Shown here piece by piece: positions 32,712-46,473 of a DNA stretch of 64,000 nucleotides (the first letter of the stretch is position 1; every line of letters starts with the position of its first letter). This stretch comes from Sanderia malayensis (Eukaryota; Cnidaria; Scyphozoa; Semaeostomeae; Pelagiidae), in the NCBI GenBank assembly GCA_013076295.1, contig RQOL01000806.1, forward strand, positions 1-64,000, given 5' to 3'. The notes below the pieces were generated by a model. It worked only from the letters and a program-made list of their open reading frames with translations, was not told where the DNA came from and ran no database searches. The position numbers and the translations under genes were made by a program.

Positions 32712-34650
32712 TTGCAAGAGATAATATAAAAAAAAGAAAAAAATGTGTTTTATATGCAACCCAATTTAAGTGAAAATTTGAAATAAGAGTGATTTTTGTG
32801 AGCAAGTTTTGTGATGGGTTTGTTGTTTTGTGGTGAGCTGCAAGATAAAATAAATAATTTAAAACATAATTGTAAGAAATGTTTGGAATTACTCCTGATT
32901 GTTGAATTAAATTTTTGGTTATTGAAAGTTTCCAATAAAAAATATTGCAGCACTTTATCTTATGACCTACATCACTCTCTCTATTGTGTTCTTTAACAAC
33001 TAAAAGGAAAACAGTTGTGATAATGAATGGATTGAAAAGTTAATCATCCATTTCATTCTTGCAAAGAAAAATCTATAAACCTACATTTGATGTGTTTGTA
33101 AAGGCTAGATTTTATTTGCATTGTGCAGTAAATTTGCTTTCTATTGATAAGAATTTGTTGCAATTGTTAATACTACTTTAAATATAGTAGTTAAGCTTAA
33201 AATTGTATATGAATGTACATTACTGAGTGAGCCATTTAAACATTAATTAAAATAGGCTTCGTATAAGAGCAATTGTTGTGACACTCACCAAATATTTTGA
33301 GGATTCAACTTTTTTTGGAAATCCTGTTTTTACAAAAGAAGAAAGATGATTTGGATGAATGATTATCTTGTAAAGAGAAAGTTGCCATTAATACTAAGGA
33401 ATGTTTAACATGTTTAACTTGTATATTATTATGTTGATTGAGTTGAGTGAAGAAATGAGAAGAAAATGTCATGCTGAAGTGAAGGAGTGAAATACATACT
33501 TTATAAAAAACTTCACTTTACTTTACTTTGTTAATAATAACAAAAGTGGCTGGACATTAACGGAGAAGCCAGATGACAGAAACGCTAAAAAACCACATGA
33601 CAGAAACGCTTAAAAAGACAGTGCATTGCGATGCAATGAAAGACAACGGTTGCTTTAAGAAGACGCTGTCGGTGTAAATAAGGATTGTTTAGGAAAGGTA
33701 AATTTCAACATTCAACTTACCAATAAAATAAAACAATCTTTCTAACAATGCTTTTGTCGATATATACAAAAAATTGTAATATAATTATAATATCTGCCAA
33801 TTTCTAACAACAAATTTTACATTTGGTATAGCAAGAAAGTAAAGACGCAATTGCTATTTTAAATTCGCGCCAATTTGAAAGTTTGTGGCCTCTATTCGGC
33901 GGCGTGCCTCGTTGTTGTTATTATTATTCTAATGATGATCCATTCGACAGTGAGGCAGTTGAAAACAATAACAGGAACAGCATGTACTTGGCACCGAAGA
34001 GAAAACGACGTTGTTTGTTTGTTGATGATGGGGAGAAGTGTCGTTTTGTAATCTCTAAGTATAAGAAATAATTTGGTGGACTTTATTATGCATGATATCT
34101 AGAAATAGATCATTCTCACCATGGCGTTGTGGGGATTTTGATGGTGATGATGTATTGGACAGAGGTTGTTGAGCACAACAACAGCAAAAACATAGGTAGT
34201 ATTCCACCACGGACACATGGAGAATGAAGTACATTGATTTTTCGTGAGCTGTTATATGTTCAGAAATATTGCTGTTGGTAAAAATACCAATAATAAGAGT
34301 AGGCCATGGAAGGATGACCAAGGTAAGAAGGTAAGTACGTTGTTTGACTGGAGTGAATAAATGAGGTGGAGGTAATTAATGTATTTGCAGTTACAATAAA
34401 TTACTTACATTTATAGACTTCAGGCCACATGCAAAGAACTGAGATGAGCCAACATGCTATAAAGTATATTACATGATTTCTTCTTGTTTTTCAGGTGCCC
34501 AGACATAAAGTGAATGTTTGCGGTCATTCCTTGTGAACATTATTATAGTGAGGTGAGTTCATTTTTGTTAATTGAAGATCATTTGTTCATAAAGAAGGAC
34601 AGTGTCTGTTTTGCAGTGATCTTTTTTGAAAAATTACAAAAGTTAGAAGC
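32712..34650 (-). other. Helitron E3 5' leader
   Basis: AT-rich sequence upstream of the Rep/Hel start. A short plus-strand frame at 33883-34071 ends with a basic PKRKRRCLFVDDGEKCRF stretch, but it is frameshifted in E5, so I do not call it a gene. A tandem pair of ATGACAGAAACGCT occurs near 33573-33610. The E5 equivalent is 48689-50634. Confidence 0.5.
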
Positions 34651-35055
34651 ATTACATAACATTACAATACATACATACTTACTATAGATACTATACATAA
34701 ATATCTACATCAATACATACCCTATATACTATATATAAATACTATACATAAATACATACATACCCTACATACATACCCTACATACATAATATACATACAT
34801 ACCCTACATACCCTACATACATACATACATACATACATACATACCCTACAATACATACCCTACAATACATACCCTACAATACATACCCTACAATACATAC
34901 CCTACAATACATACCCTACAATACATACCCTACATAACATACCCTACAATACATACCCTATAATACATACCCTACAATACATACCCTACAATACATACCC
35001 TACAATACATACCCTACAATACATACCCTACAATACATACCCCACAATACAACCC
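34651..35055. repeat. 14-bp minisatellite in E3 leader
   Basis: A lead-in of ACTATACATAAATA units is followed by about 20 copies of CCCTACAATACATA. The same array is in E5 at 50632-51055 with a different copy number, and related arrays occur in E0, E2 and E6. Confidence 0.92.
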
Positions 35056-36021
35056 CCTGGCATGTGACCACGGTGCCGCCCCCCTGAAAGCCGTTTCTTC
35101 TGAAAGTGAAAAATGAATTCATCAGCCAACTTTAAAAACACAAAAATTCTCCTAACTTGGTAAAAATTTGTCCATTTGAACTCAAATTACACCAACATGA
35201 AGCTAATAGCTTGGCGAACATTTATCGAAAGTATTTGGGTGAAAAAAACAAAGTTTTGGGAGGTTAAAAATTAATTTTCGCAAATGCAAAACACACGCGT
35301 GTTGCTTGAAAATTTCGTGTTTTTCAGCAAAATCCAAACTCGGCTAAAAGTGTCCAAAAACAGAGGAAAATCAACAAAACAAAAAAAACAAAGCCATATA
35401 ACTTTAGTCCTTGCGTAAATAAGCAGTTTTCGAAAGTTTAAATGGAGAAAATCGGCCCAGAACGACCCGAGAAAATCAAAATTGTCTTCGTGTTTTGGTT
35501 AGGCCCTCGAGCCGAAAGAAAAACGTGAGGTTAAACAAAACAAAACTCGTGCTATTTAAAGCCAAAAACAATTGAATAAAGGAAATACCTCGAAATAATT
35601 GTCCACACATTGTCTCCACAGGTCCTGAGAACAATTGACACGTCTTTACAATTGATTTCCGGCACGTATTCACGCTTAAACCCGAGCAACTTGCCGCCCG
35701 TTTAACTACGAAAACACCTGCTTCTCCCTGCTCGGTTTGCATCTCATTAACTCGGTCGGCGAACTTTCTAGAAAGTCGAACACAAAATGGGCCATAAACT
35801 CGGAACCGCTGGGTAGAAATTAGCCAATAGTACACTGTCATCAGCACAATGCAGCGATCATTTCTATACCGATTTGCACCCTTATTGCAGCCCAAAAGCC
35901 TTTAATGATACAACGAAATTCCTTTGATACATTGTTTGTTCGAACGTCGATTGTTCAAGAGACAATGGAGCATTGTTTGGCGGGTTGGGGTCACGTGTCG
36001 ACGTAGATTATATAATAGAGA

Positions 36022-36533
36022 CTAGCCGGAGGCCCGTTCGCTACGCTCCCTCCCGGAGCCCCAAGCATAAAGTTTAATGTGGTTGGCNNNNNNNNNNNNN
36101 NNNNNNNNNNNNNNNNNNNNNNNNNNNNNNNNNNNNNNNNNNNNNNNNNNNNNNNNNNNNNNNNNNNNNNNNNNNNNNNNNNNNNNNAAACTTGCCGCTC
36201 GTTCAACTAAAAAAGCATGTGCTTCTCCTTGCTCGCTTTGCATCTCATTAACTCCCTCCTCGGAACTTTCTAGAAAGTCGGAACACAAAATGGGCCATAA
36301 CTCCCGAACCGATTGGAGTAGAAATTAGCCACATACTTTACTTTCATCAGCGCGATGCAGCGATCATTTTGATACCAATTTGCACCCTTATTGACCAACA
36401 GAAAAAAAGCCTTTGTGTTTACAACGAAATCCCTTTGATCCCATTGTTTTTTCGAACGTCGATTGTTCAACAAACAATAGGTCATTGTTCACAGTCGGCG
36501 GGTCACGTGTCGACGTAGATTATATAATAGAGA
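36022..36533 (-). mobile_element. E4: Helitron ends around a scaffold gap
   Basis: Begins with a 3' module (ctagccggaggcc at 36022) and ends with a 5' terminus TCTCTATTATATAATC at 36533, directly abutting E5. The 5' part (36188-36533) is a clearly diverged relative of the E3/E5 5' end. The interior is unknown because of the 100 Ns. The left half is identical to the start of E6 (52024), so an E6-like element may be hidden in the gap. Confidence 0.8.
36088..36187. other. Assembly gap of exactly 100 N
   Basis: A placeholder-size scaffold gap. The true distance is unknown. It falls inside a Helitron 3' module repeated at least ten times in the window, so the join itself may be wrong. Confidence 0.98.
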
Positions 36534-36800
36534 CTAGCCGGGGGCACTCGCTACGCTCGCTTCCCAGAGCCCGTCAAGTACAAAAAGTTTAATGTGGTTG
36601 GCGCGCTTCGCGCGCTGCATTCGCTCCCGCTCATGCCCATACATACATACATACATACATACATACCTACATACATACATACATACATACATACATACAT
36701 GGGCCGGGTTCGGTCGCTTCGCTCCCTCCCCGGAGCCCGTCAAGTACAAAAAGTTTAATGTGGTTGGCGCACTTCGTGCGCTGCATTCGCTAACGCTCAT
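36534..36800 (-). repeat. Two successive Helitron 3'-end modules
   Basis: The first module (36534-36640) ends in CTAG. After a CATA run a second module (about 36701-36800) begins GGGCCGGGTTCGGTCGC without CTAG and continues into sequence identical to the E3 3' part. The same doubled arrangement, with the identical CATGGGCCGGGTTCGG junction, is at 52024-52355 in E6. Confidence 0.85.
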
Positions 36801-38216
36801 GCCCTTTCCCACCCCACGTACAGTGGTTTGGCTCGCCCTCGCCGCCCTGTCTATCTATTGTCACGATTGTAGTGTTTAACATGCATGGAAATTAGTTTTA
36901 GCGGTCAGCCTCGTTTTCATCATCTAAGCCTCGTACTGATGGTACAGTAGATAAGATGCAAGATAAAAGTTTGTTTTGTTTTAGGGACGACAACAATTAG
37001 CCTGCTATTAGTTGAGTGCATGGATTGACACTTGGATGTGGTCTTTTGTCAACCTAATATAGGATAGGTATAAACAGTAAAGGACCATTGATGATGAATG
37101 TCCAGAATTTTAATTTTTGACTTACACTGATGACACTGGTGCATTGATTTTTGATAAAGCAATAAGTATGTAGCCTCCAATACTTGCATTGGTACAATGA
37201 TGTACATCAGTAGATCTACAAAGTGAAAGAGACAAATTATATTCTATTTAATATGTTGGTTTATTACTATCAAGGCTAAAAAATAATTGGATTTGGATTT
37301 GGAGAATCTGTGGAGTTTAATTTTCCTTTGATGTTGATTTAATGTATATCATTATGAAAAGAAATAAAGAAATTAATATTGATCAGCATGACATAACATT
37401 ACAGTATGACATTACAGACAAAACAGATCATTTAATGCAATTGCCATGAAAAAGCTTTATTAAATTAAATGAAGTACAACGATTTCTACGGCTGGGATTG
37501 GTTTTACATTAGTTTCAATCATATAGAACATAAGGATATGCACATATAGATTATTAAAATGCATTAATAATGTTTGCTTGTGTGGTAAGAGCTATGTTAG
37601 CTTGTTTTGTCCAATGTAATGGAGGATTCTATCAGTGATTGATACAATGTATGCTTCCCACTAAATTTGAAAAGGTTGTGCTCTAATGGTTGTGAAATCA
37701 TTGCCGTCTATGCCTGGCACACTGAGCTTACGACAACACATCTACCTGATAAGGAACATCATTAAGTGACAATGAGGAAGAATTAAGTACCTACAGGTTT
37801 AGAATACTGTAAGTGATTCGTTAAGAAAACATTTAGTGGTAGTCAATGTAGAAATATTATTTAGCATTTATTTATTCAGTCTGCTTTTCAAGCAAGGTGC
37901 ATTAATTGTTCATATGGAACAGAGAGCATCATACCTTGAATATTATACCTGACTTGGGAAATAATTTGAAGAGAACATTTTGAACCATTGATTTAATTTT
38001 CCATTGCCTTTGACTAAATGAATCTGTACAAAAATAGGAAAAGAGCATTAATGAGTGTATTCGACAAAACAGTTATGCAATGCACGTGCAATGAGGAAGG
38101 TGGTAAGTAAATAAAGTGTGGAATTTTCCCAGGGCTTGAACTTGACTTTCACTGGTTTCCTTCATGTACACATTACAACAATTAAACATCTTGGATAAAC
38201 AGAAATGAAAGCAGGT

Positions 38217-38760
38217 TCATGTTGGGATATCAATGAGCTTTGCTCGTAAAACAAAGAAGGAAGCCACAAAGTCAATAAATTGGTTAGGAACTATATTCAC
38301 GAAAACAAAAGCCCCAGGAAGATTTCGATATAGCAATGCACATTTCATTGGAGAATTTCCAGAATTCTGGCCTAACAAACTACTATATGTAAACCGTGAG
38401 TAAAGTAGAAATGGCCTAAGCTAAGCAATTTCCACTCAACATATCAAATGGAAAGGGATAAAAATGTCCTCTCCTCATTCACAGCAGCCTAGTTGTCTCC
38501 CTTAAGTCAATAGGGGTATCTCCTCTACCTGAGCTTCATTTTCTCTCATTTCAGTATCAAATTCCCTTATATCTAAATATCCATTGTTTGATTGTCCAAA
38601 ATGAAAATTAACCTGACTTACCTTTGGTGAAGATCAAGGTAGTTGTTTCCTTTGAGCCAGGAAGGCTTTATGAGGTATAATTTCATTGAGTTCAGCAACT
38701 AAATCCGACTCGATGCCATTTGTTGGCAGGCAGAAACTTTGACCCGACAGGCAACAATAG
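38217..38760 (-). other. Exon-like segments in Helitron 3' region
   Basis: On the minus strand, 38572-38529 (preceded by ATATTTAG, ending CTCAG|GTAGAG) joins in phase to 38366-38217 (after GGCCAG). This gives about 64 open codons ending IDIPT-stop, including PMKCALLYRNLPGAFVFVN. The 150-nt terminal exon is preserved without indels in E7 (58538-58389) and is broken in E3. A third piece, 38760-38622, ends at a good GTAAGT donor, but its frame differs between copies. Perhaps the tail of a captured host gene; the family is not recognised. Confidence 0.4.
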
Positions 38761-41700
38761 AAACATATATATATATATATAATATATATATATGTTTTTT
38801 TTTTTTGTTTTTTTTTTTTGTTGTTTTGTTTTGTTTTGTAGTTGTTTTGTTTGTTCATTTCTTGCGATGATGAGACATAATATAGATGAAAATCATACAT
38901 AGACAGCACAAAGGCGTTTGAAATGGGAGACAGAAGTCTCGCCTCGTTTCAATGATCTTAGCAGAAATGCATCTAATTAAAAACGAAGTCGATAAATTTT
39001 GTTATGATGTTATTGAATGGAGATTTATATGGGACAAATACACAAATATATGAATATTGAAACTCTAACGATTTATCTGCTGGCAATCTTCTATTGAAAA
39101 CGTAAATCGCTAATTTAAAAACCTTATTATTATTGCGGAAGATCTGAAAGATATACAATACAGTACAAAAACATGTTTTGAAAGGACGTGGATAGATATT
39201 TGTATTGTATGCGAAGTACGAATGCGAAAGGTTGAGTCATGATATAGTCTACTATTAAAATTGGTGAATGGTCAATATCCATAAAAATTGATACATACAA
39301 TCCGTAGTTCAGGTTGCAAAATTGATTGGTTAAGCGACGTCTTTAGCAAAATGACAGTACCTCAATTTGGATTCTTCAATAGCACTTCACTCTCAGCAAG
39401 CATATATCTCTGCCACGGCGTGAATGTATTCTTTCAATAACGGCGTTCGTTTGTTTTGAGGATTACGTTTGTACATAGCAAAAAAAAAGAATAAGATTGC
39501 CGGTTACATTAGTTAAAAGCTCGAACACCAGCGTCAAGGAGTAACCTTTGTTCGAGTTTTCCTTGTTGGTGAAAAGTGCAATTGAAATTTGGAAATATAT
39601 AACAGTAAACACAAAGGGGCCTCTATAGATTTTAGATCAAGTGTTCATGTATTAAAAAGAGGGGGGATGTTATTGATAGTGCGATGTTTTGCAAAAAGTA
39701 ACTATCCTTAAGGACAACTTGCAGTTTTCACAGAGTAAGGAAATCCACTTTCCCATAGGCAATATCGGAGAAAATGGCAACGCATAACTCTTAATAATCG
39801 GGCGCACGCAGGATTCATCAGGCTGGCTGCAGGACTGCTGTGTGTGTGTGCAGTCACCCCTGGACATTGGAGGGTGTAATGTCCAGTTGGTCTCGCAGAT
39901 CAGTGTTATCTAGAATGAATGCATTCTAGAAAGGTGCCAGTAACGGCTGTACATCACACTTATGTGCGACGTGATCTGCGTTGACACACAATACCCGTAC
40001 CCTTGAATGTGTGTATGTGCGTTTTGGTAGGCAGCCCTCTGTAGAGCAACTGTGCAGATGGTCGCTCTAGGATGAAGCCTTTACAGGACTTCTTGGAAAA
40101 CAATGTTCTTTGTTTTCCTGTGTGTTTCCTCTGGGAGGAATACTTTTAGCCCGTTAAATGATGTTGCTCTTGACATGGCCACATATAACTGACCATGTGT
40201 GAACACGGGCTCAGGTAAGTACAAACCAACATACCTCAGGGATTGCCCCTGTGCCTTGTTGATTGTCAAGCAGTATGCAAGTCTGACTGGAAACTGTCGG
40301 CGTTTCATTTTGAACGGCATTTCCGTGTCCTGAGTGGAGACTGTGATCTTGGGAATCATGACCCGTTGTCCTCTGTGCTCCTTCGTAATGATCTCTGCCG
40401 TAATCACGTGACGTCGGAGATGCCGAACTATGAGTCTTGTTCCGTTGCAAAGACCTTTCTTTGGATTGAGATTCCGCAGAAGAATGATCGTTGCACCAAC
40501 CTAATGCAATGAATATTTTTGTGATTAATGACGGCTTTTTTATGGTGCACTACCTTTGCACATAATAATTTAATGTTAATAGGATGAAATATTGTACTCT
40601 TCCTACCTTGAGTTTAAGTCTGTGCAACGGCATTCCATTCGGAGTGAGTTGGTTGAGAAATTCAATGGGGTAGGCCTCTTCCTCATCTGGATCGTCTGTG
40701 ACAACACTGTCTGTGCTGTAATAAGTTCTTTCGGCTGTTTGAAGTCTGTCCAGAATTAAGTCGTTCACTTGATGTGATAAGTCATTCTTCGGAGTCAGGC
40801 AACAGCGTTCAGACATTGTTACAGGATCCATCATTAGGTGTGAATCTGGTGTGTTCGGCCTGGGAAAAATGAAGTTCAGCATGTCTTCTTTAGACGAAGT
40901 GCATATCTGTTGTGGCAGAATGACGTTGTCCAGTGCATCGTGTGCTTCTTGCTTGTTGCCAAGTCTGAGAAGCCATTCTGAGAATTCACGGTATGAATCA
41001 TCTTGAACGGCTCTCATGTTGGTGTGTAAACGATGCTGCTGAAACTTTGTCCATAGATCAATGATCTGGTGTGATTTTAGAGTCTCTGCTACAATTCTTT
41101 CCCTTCCTGCTTTCGTGACGACAGGTAGAACTTGTCTGAAATCACCACCAAGTAGCATGAACTTGCCACCAAATGGTCTGTCGACATGTGTAATGTCTCG
41201 AAGCAGTCGGTCGACTGCTTGTAATGCAAGTGCGGGAATCATGGAAGCTTCATCCCATATGAATAGGGTAGTTTCACGCAATACCTGTGCTCTCCTGCTC
41301 TGTCTCTTGACATTGCACGTTGATTCAGCTTGAAGTGGTATAGGAATTTGAAAGGTAGAGTGTGAAGTTCTACCATTTATGAGCAGTGTTGCAGCAATTC
41401 CTGACCACGCCATGCACTGAACTTTATGTCCATTGGCTTGCAGATTGTGAACCAACGTGTTGTAAAGGAAAGTTTTCCGGTTCCAGCCGGCCGTCAACAA
41501 AGTGACAGTTCTGTTCGGATTGCGCGTTGATAGCATCAGTGATTCCCGTGTATATGGCTCGCTGTTCAGGGTTCAATGCGGCCAGCATTCGTTCTCCTTC
41601 CTCTCTGGCATTGCCAACATCGATGTCATGTTCCTCTGTAATAAAAAGTGAAATATTTTGCAATAACATTGGAAAGAAAGCTAGGAAAATCATTGTGCAA

Positions 41701-44700
41701 AAATACGTAAATGCCCTTGTCTGCACGATGTTAGGATACATTATTATTCTTACTACAGTACATATTTGAAAATAACACATTAGTACCTCGTTCAGGAATG
41801 ACATAGTCGGCTGGAAGTTGAGGAAGGTCAGCATAATTAGTGATCGATTGACCATGTACTTTCAAATTTTCGTCAATGTCGTGTAGACATTGATACATGT
41901 GTCGGTCTTCAAAAGCTATGGCCATATCTGGATGATTGACTTGATCACGTCGTACAAAGTCTTCACTTAATGCTTCTTTGAACATGTTGAAGAGTGCTGC
42001 GATATCAGAAGGTGTTTGAAAAAGAGTAATGTTGCAAACAACTGTCTCAGTTGTACTGGCATGTTGAAAATGACTGCCTCCTCCAAACAGCGTATGATTT
42101 CAGCATCATCTTCCAACAGACCTAGAGCTAAAGCAGCGTCTTTGAAGGAATTGCATAGGTTTCCTTCTATCATACGAAGATCTTCAAACGACGTGGCACC
42201 TCGTTTATGGAGAAGCAATAGTCTCAGTGCGAACCTTTGCTCACATGGTCGTGGGTGAACTTGATATATTCTGCCTATGACAGGCAGTGTTCTCCGCTGT
42301 CTTGCTTTCCATGTTTTGGTGCGCTCGTTGAAAACATAGTGTTCAGGAATCTCGTGATAGAGATATTGGCGTGCAGCCGGGTCTTGTGCATTCAATTCAA
42401 ACCAAGACGTCAGTGTGGTTTTTTCATTGATGTTTTGTAATTGTTCGACCCTTCCATTATCCTGAAAGTATACGGTCTGCTGATCAGGTAAATGAACATG
42501 CAGACGTTTTATAGTGTGACTTTTCTCGTGCATGGAAAATTGGAATATTCTGTGAACAGCTTCGTGTGGTCCAATATACCGAGCGTTGATGTATTGGCGT
42601 ACTTCATCGTGCTCAATATCTTGAGGTACTTGTTGCTGCTGTCCTTCCAGAATTTCCACGTGTGCCATATCTTGTCCTTTATGAATATATTTGAAAATAT
42701 ATTTCACGGACTTCACAGTGCTACATATTTCGAGATTAATGTGACACTGATACTTGAGTAGAAGATAGCGATTATGTGGCACAACCCATGTATCATCTAG
42801 AAGTCGATCTTCTAGATTGACTGGGTGACGACAGCGTCGTCTGTAGAGTGGATAACCATTCGCATTAAGTTGTGTTTCGGCAGTGCGATCTTTCGGAAAT
42901 CGTTTCTTGCATTTGTTATTCTCCATGCAAACACATCCGGGGTTTATATCACCGCATGGTCCATGTGTCATGTGCTTCAGCACTAACTTGTGATATCTTG
43001 CATCCTGTGGGTCCGGAATTTCAGCTGATATGAGTCGATCTACCTGTAGGTTTCGAGGAAAAATATCACATGTAAGTTCTACACATCAAAATGCATTGTG
43101 TTTTTACTAAGCAATACAACTGATGATTATATATCGTACTCTATATATAAATTATTGTTGTAGATGTTACCTCTTCGGGTGTTCGCGGTCTATCAGCCTC
43201 AGACAGGAACAGAATCATGTGAGCGTGTGGTAGTCCTCTCTTCTGAAATTCGATGACATATACATGTGCAATAGTGTGTCCCAGAATGTGCTTGTGAAGG
43301 ATATCTTCCAGTAGTTCTTGTAGTTTGAGTTGAAATACTCGTGTGACGATGTCAGGCCGGTCATTTGCCTTCTGGTGTGGTAGAATGTTCTCTGAAATCT
43401 CCTTCCATCTGGGATTGGCCGTCATGGTTAGGAAGATGTCAGGCTTGCCATACTTTCTGACGATAGTCATTGCATCTTGAAAGTTCTGGTACATATTTCG
43501 TTGACTGCCTGAAAAAGATGAGGGAAGTATCACAACACGACCGACATCAATATGAAGGGGTTCGTTGGGATTGTTTGCCCTGGCCATTTGATTTTCGATT
43601 TCAGCCCTTCTGTTCAGGTGATCCATTAGGCCTCGATAACTGTCAGCACGTAATTGCCGTTGATTGTGCAAAATCCAGTTGAGCTTGTTTCCTTCTATTT
43701 TGGTGTATGCGTCCACTAAATATTGTTGAAAGAGAAGTGTTGCCCTGTGGATGGTAGACAGTTGATTTCTGACTTGTATTCGGTACGAATAATATTCGGC
43801 GATTGTGAGTCTAATACGGTGGTTACGATCAGCATTTTGCTGGCCTTGTCCTTCACGTGTAGGTAGACGTTGAAGGTCCAAGCTGTATCCACGATCACCC
43901 TGAAAGAACAACAATGGATAGGTTAGAGGATCCGCAACAGGAGCTAAGGCATTAATCTTCATAAGATTACCACGCCTTGTTCGAACTTGAAGCTCTCTAT
44001 TCTCGGGATTAGGAGCACCGCCATTGCGTGTAGTGTAGACTGCTGCAATTTCTCTGGCAGTAGGATTGTCATATCTTCGATCTTGTTCTGGGCGACCGGT
44101 AATAATCATCTTGAACGTGGGAATAGGCTGGTCATTGGCAATGGCTTGCTGCCTTTGCTCTTCCAGTACTTCTCCCATTGTTTTAAAATGTTGAGCAAAC
44201 CGATTTACTGCCATTAATTCGTTTTGCAGCAGCGCCACCATGTCTAAGTCCAAGTTTTGTTCTCTGGCTGTGTTCTGACGTTCTTGCAGTGCCTGTTGGG
44301 TGTCCATAATATATAATTCTGCATATTTTCTGGACCTGTCAGTTTCAGTTACCCCTGTTGAATGCAAGGAAACATTACAAATTGTACTTCGTTATATCAA
44401 ATGTAATTTTCAATGCAGCAAATGCTTTGTTATGAAAGCATCATAAAGCGCCTTGATTTTCGATTGGACAACTCTTCATATTCAGGCAAGCATAGAGAGC
44501 TTATCCATTGCATGTTGGGTCGGAAATGAATTGAGTGTTCTGTCAACATCCGTTTCATCATGTGAAGCTATTATATGAAAATGTAGCATCATATAAGAGA
44601 TAAGAGACGGACATTATATTTACCTGTCATATGGTATGCACTTCCATGTATGGTGATGACTGGTGGTCCTGCATTAGCGTGTCTTACAACATTAGCTGTC

Positions 44701-45424
44701 CAGGATGCCATCGCCATTAGTGAATTGTATCTACGGAAATTTTTGAGAAAATATTTAGATTCATCAGTAGTTCCAGTGTATAAATGCATCACATTTGCCG
44801 GGGGTGGTTGAATGGGATCGAGAGTTATTAATCCTCCCAAGCAACATTTGTTGTATTGCCTTCTTGAGTTGAGTTCCTCTCGGAAGTATTTTGCTTCACA
44901 GTGAATACATGTCCTCGTCATTTTCCCAAGATGATGAGGCATTGGGGAGAATTGAGGAATTTCAACAATAGGTTGATTTACTTCCCTTGCTTGTTGTTCG
45001 ATGGGTTGAGGGACATCATCTTGGTGTTGTGGTGGGATTTCGTGTTGCATTTCAACTTCTTGTGGTTGTACCGCTATTTCATTCTCTTCATTGTCATTTT
45101 GAACGTTGGCTTGCAATTGCATGGCAGCAGGCAATACTTGTGGATCCTGAAATTCATAGCCTACGCGCAGATCCTGATATTAAGAAAATAAGGTCTACGC
45201 AACAAGGAGCAAAAGCTTGTTCTGGCCTCGAATTCGTTTGTAGACTTTTGAAAATGCTTTTGTATTTCTTTTGTTTAAAGACCAATCAAATCGTCTGCCA
45301 ATTTTTTGGCAGACGATTTGATTGGATATCAGAAAAAATATATTGTTTCTATAGGCGCTTCGCGTCGCAAGGTTGATAACATTATCGCGCGGTATCTTCG
45401 AGCAACCAGTTCGTGAAATTCAAC

Positions 45425-45944
45425 ATGGCGATGACTTCCTTTCAAGCTGCGAAGAAAATTGTTTGGAATGAAGATCGTTTTTCAGACGGTTTAATGTTTG
45501 CCAAACTGATGTTGGGTGTCGAGAAGTTGTTTGAGGATCAAGTGAAATCGCTTCGTCAATTTTTTCATGGCAAACACCTTTACTTTAGTGCTCCTACTGG
45601 CTATGGAAAGTCCCTCATATTTCAGGCAATTCCGTTGATTGCAGATCACTTGCTGGACAAGTGTCAGTTCACGAGCTCTGTTCTCATCATCTCTCCTCTT
45701 CAGTCACTAATGATTGATCAGGTATCAAAGCTTAAAAAACTTGGGATATGTGCTGTTGCTATTTATGGTGAACAAACAGAGGACGTCTTCAAAGAAATAG
45801 AAGAAGGTGGTGCTTACACCCATATTTATACATCCCTGAATCAATGTTGAATACAGGTCGCTGGCGAAAGTTTCTTGCTTCAAATACCTTTCAAAACGAC
45901 TGTGTTTGTGTTGCATTTGACGAAGCACATTGTATCGCTCAGTG
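45425..45944 (+). pseudogene. Truncated RecQ-like helicase, E5 copy
   Basis: Identical in structure to 29454-29973, including the one-base frame break between motif Ia and the DEAH box and the donor within the Trp codon. Preceded by the same 19-bp palindrome. Because the break is shared, it is not a sequencing error private to one copy, unless both copies come from one assembled source. Confidence 0.85.
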
Positions 45945-46473
45945 GTAAGTTGCACAAATTCTGATTTTTCTGAACAGCTAATTTAGACTTTTAAGGCTGC
46001 TATAAGTATATATCTTGCTTGTTATGTTCATTTCATTCATTCACATTGATTGCATGATACATGAATTTTAATAAGGATAATTATGGTAAACATAATATTA
46101 TATGGTAGTTATATATATATATATATATCTAAATATGAACACTTCCATGCAGTTTTCAGAAATTTAGAAACTGGTTTTTGGTTTTCAGACAGAAGATAGA
46201 CTGTTTTTAGCATGGTCTCGGTTTAAATTCATATTTTTCAGTTTCTGACATTTAATATTTTGGGTTGTTTTTGGTTTTCGAGTGAAAATCAAATGGTTTC
46301 TTGGTGTTCTTCACTCACTTCTCACCTCATCAGACTGCGTAGAGTTCTCCTGTGTGGGTGTGCAAAGTGTCACAAGTTTAGTGTCTTAAAATCCTTCAAT
46401 TTCTTTCCCCAGTTACAAATATAAATTTATAAAGATATGATTTGGTTCTTTGTTTTAGGGGTTTGAGCAATGT

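Larger units (their letters stand above)
20749..36021 (-). mobile_element. E3: 15.3-kb autonomous-type Helitron
   Basis: The minus-strand 5' end TCTCTATTATATAATC (36021) matches the usual Helitron start. The 3' end is ...CGCCCCCGGCTAG at 20749, with a GC-rich self-complementary segment (CCGGG...CCCGG) just inside. It directly abuts E2 on the left and E4 on the right. Order from 5' is leader with minisatellite, eight-exon Rep/helicase gene with a nested TIR element in intron 3, then a 3.4-kb 3' part ending in the terminal module. Several one-base deletions relative to E5/E7 break its reading frame, so this copy as sequenced is not functional. Confidence 0.92.

Noticed and set aside
33883..34071. 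Small basic protein on plus strand of E3 leader
   Set aside because: Broken by indels in E5 and without a start or splice context that I trust.
35476..35895. 139-codon minus-strand frame in the E3 leader
   Set aside because: Frame not kept in E5 (indels change it) and no motif. The similar MCSDFLESS...NEMQ.EQGEA stretch in E4 and E5 is short and probably reflects DNA similarity of the 5' ends.
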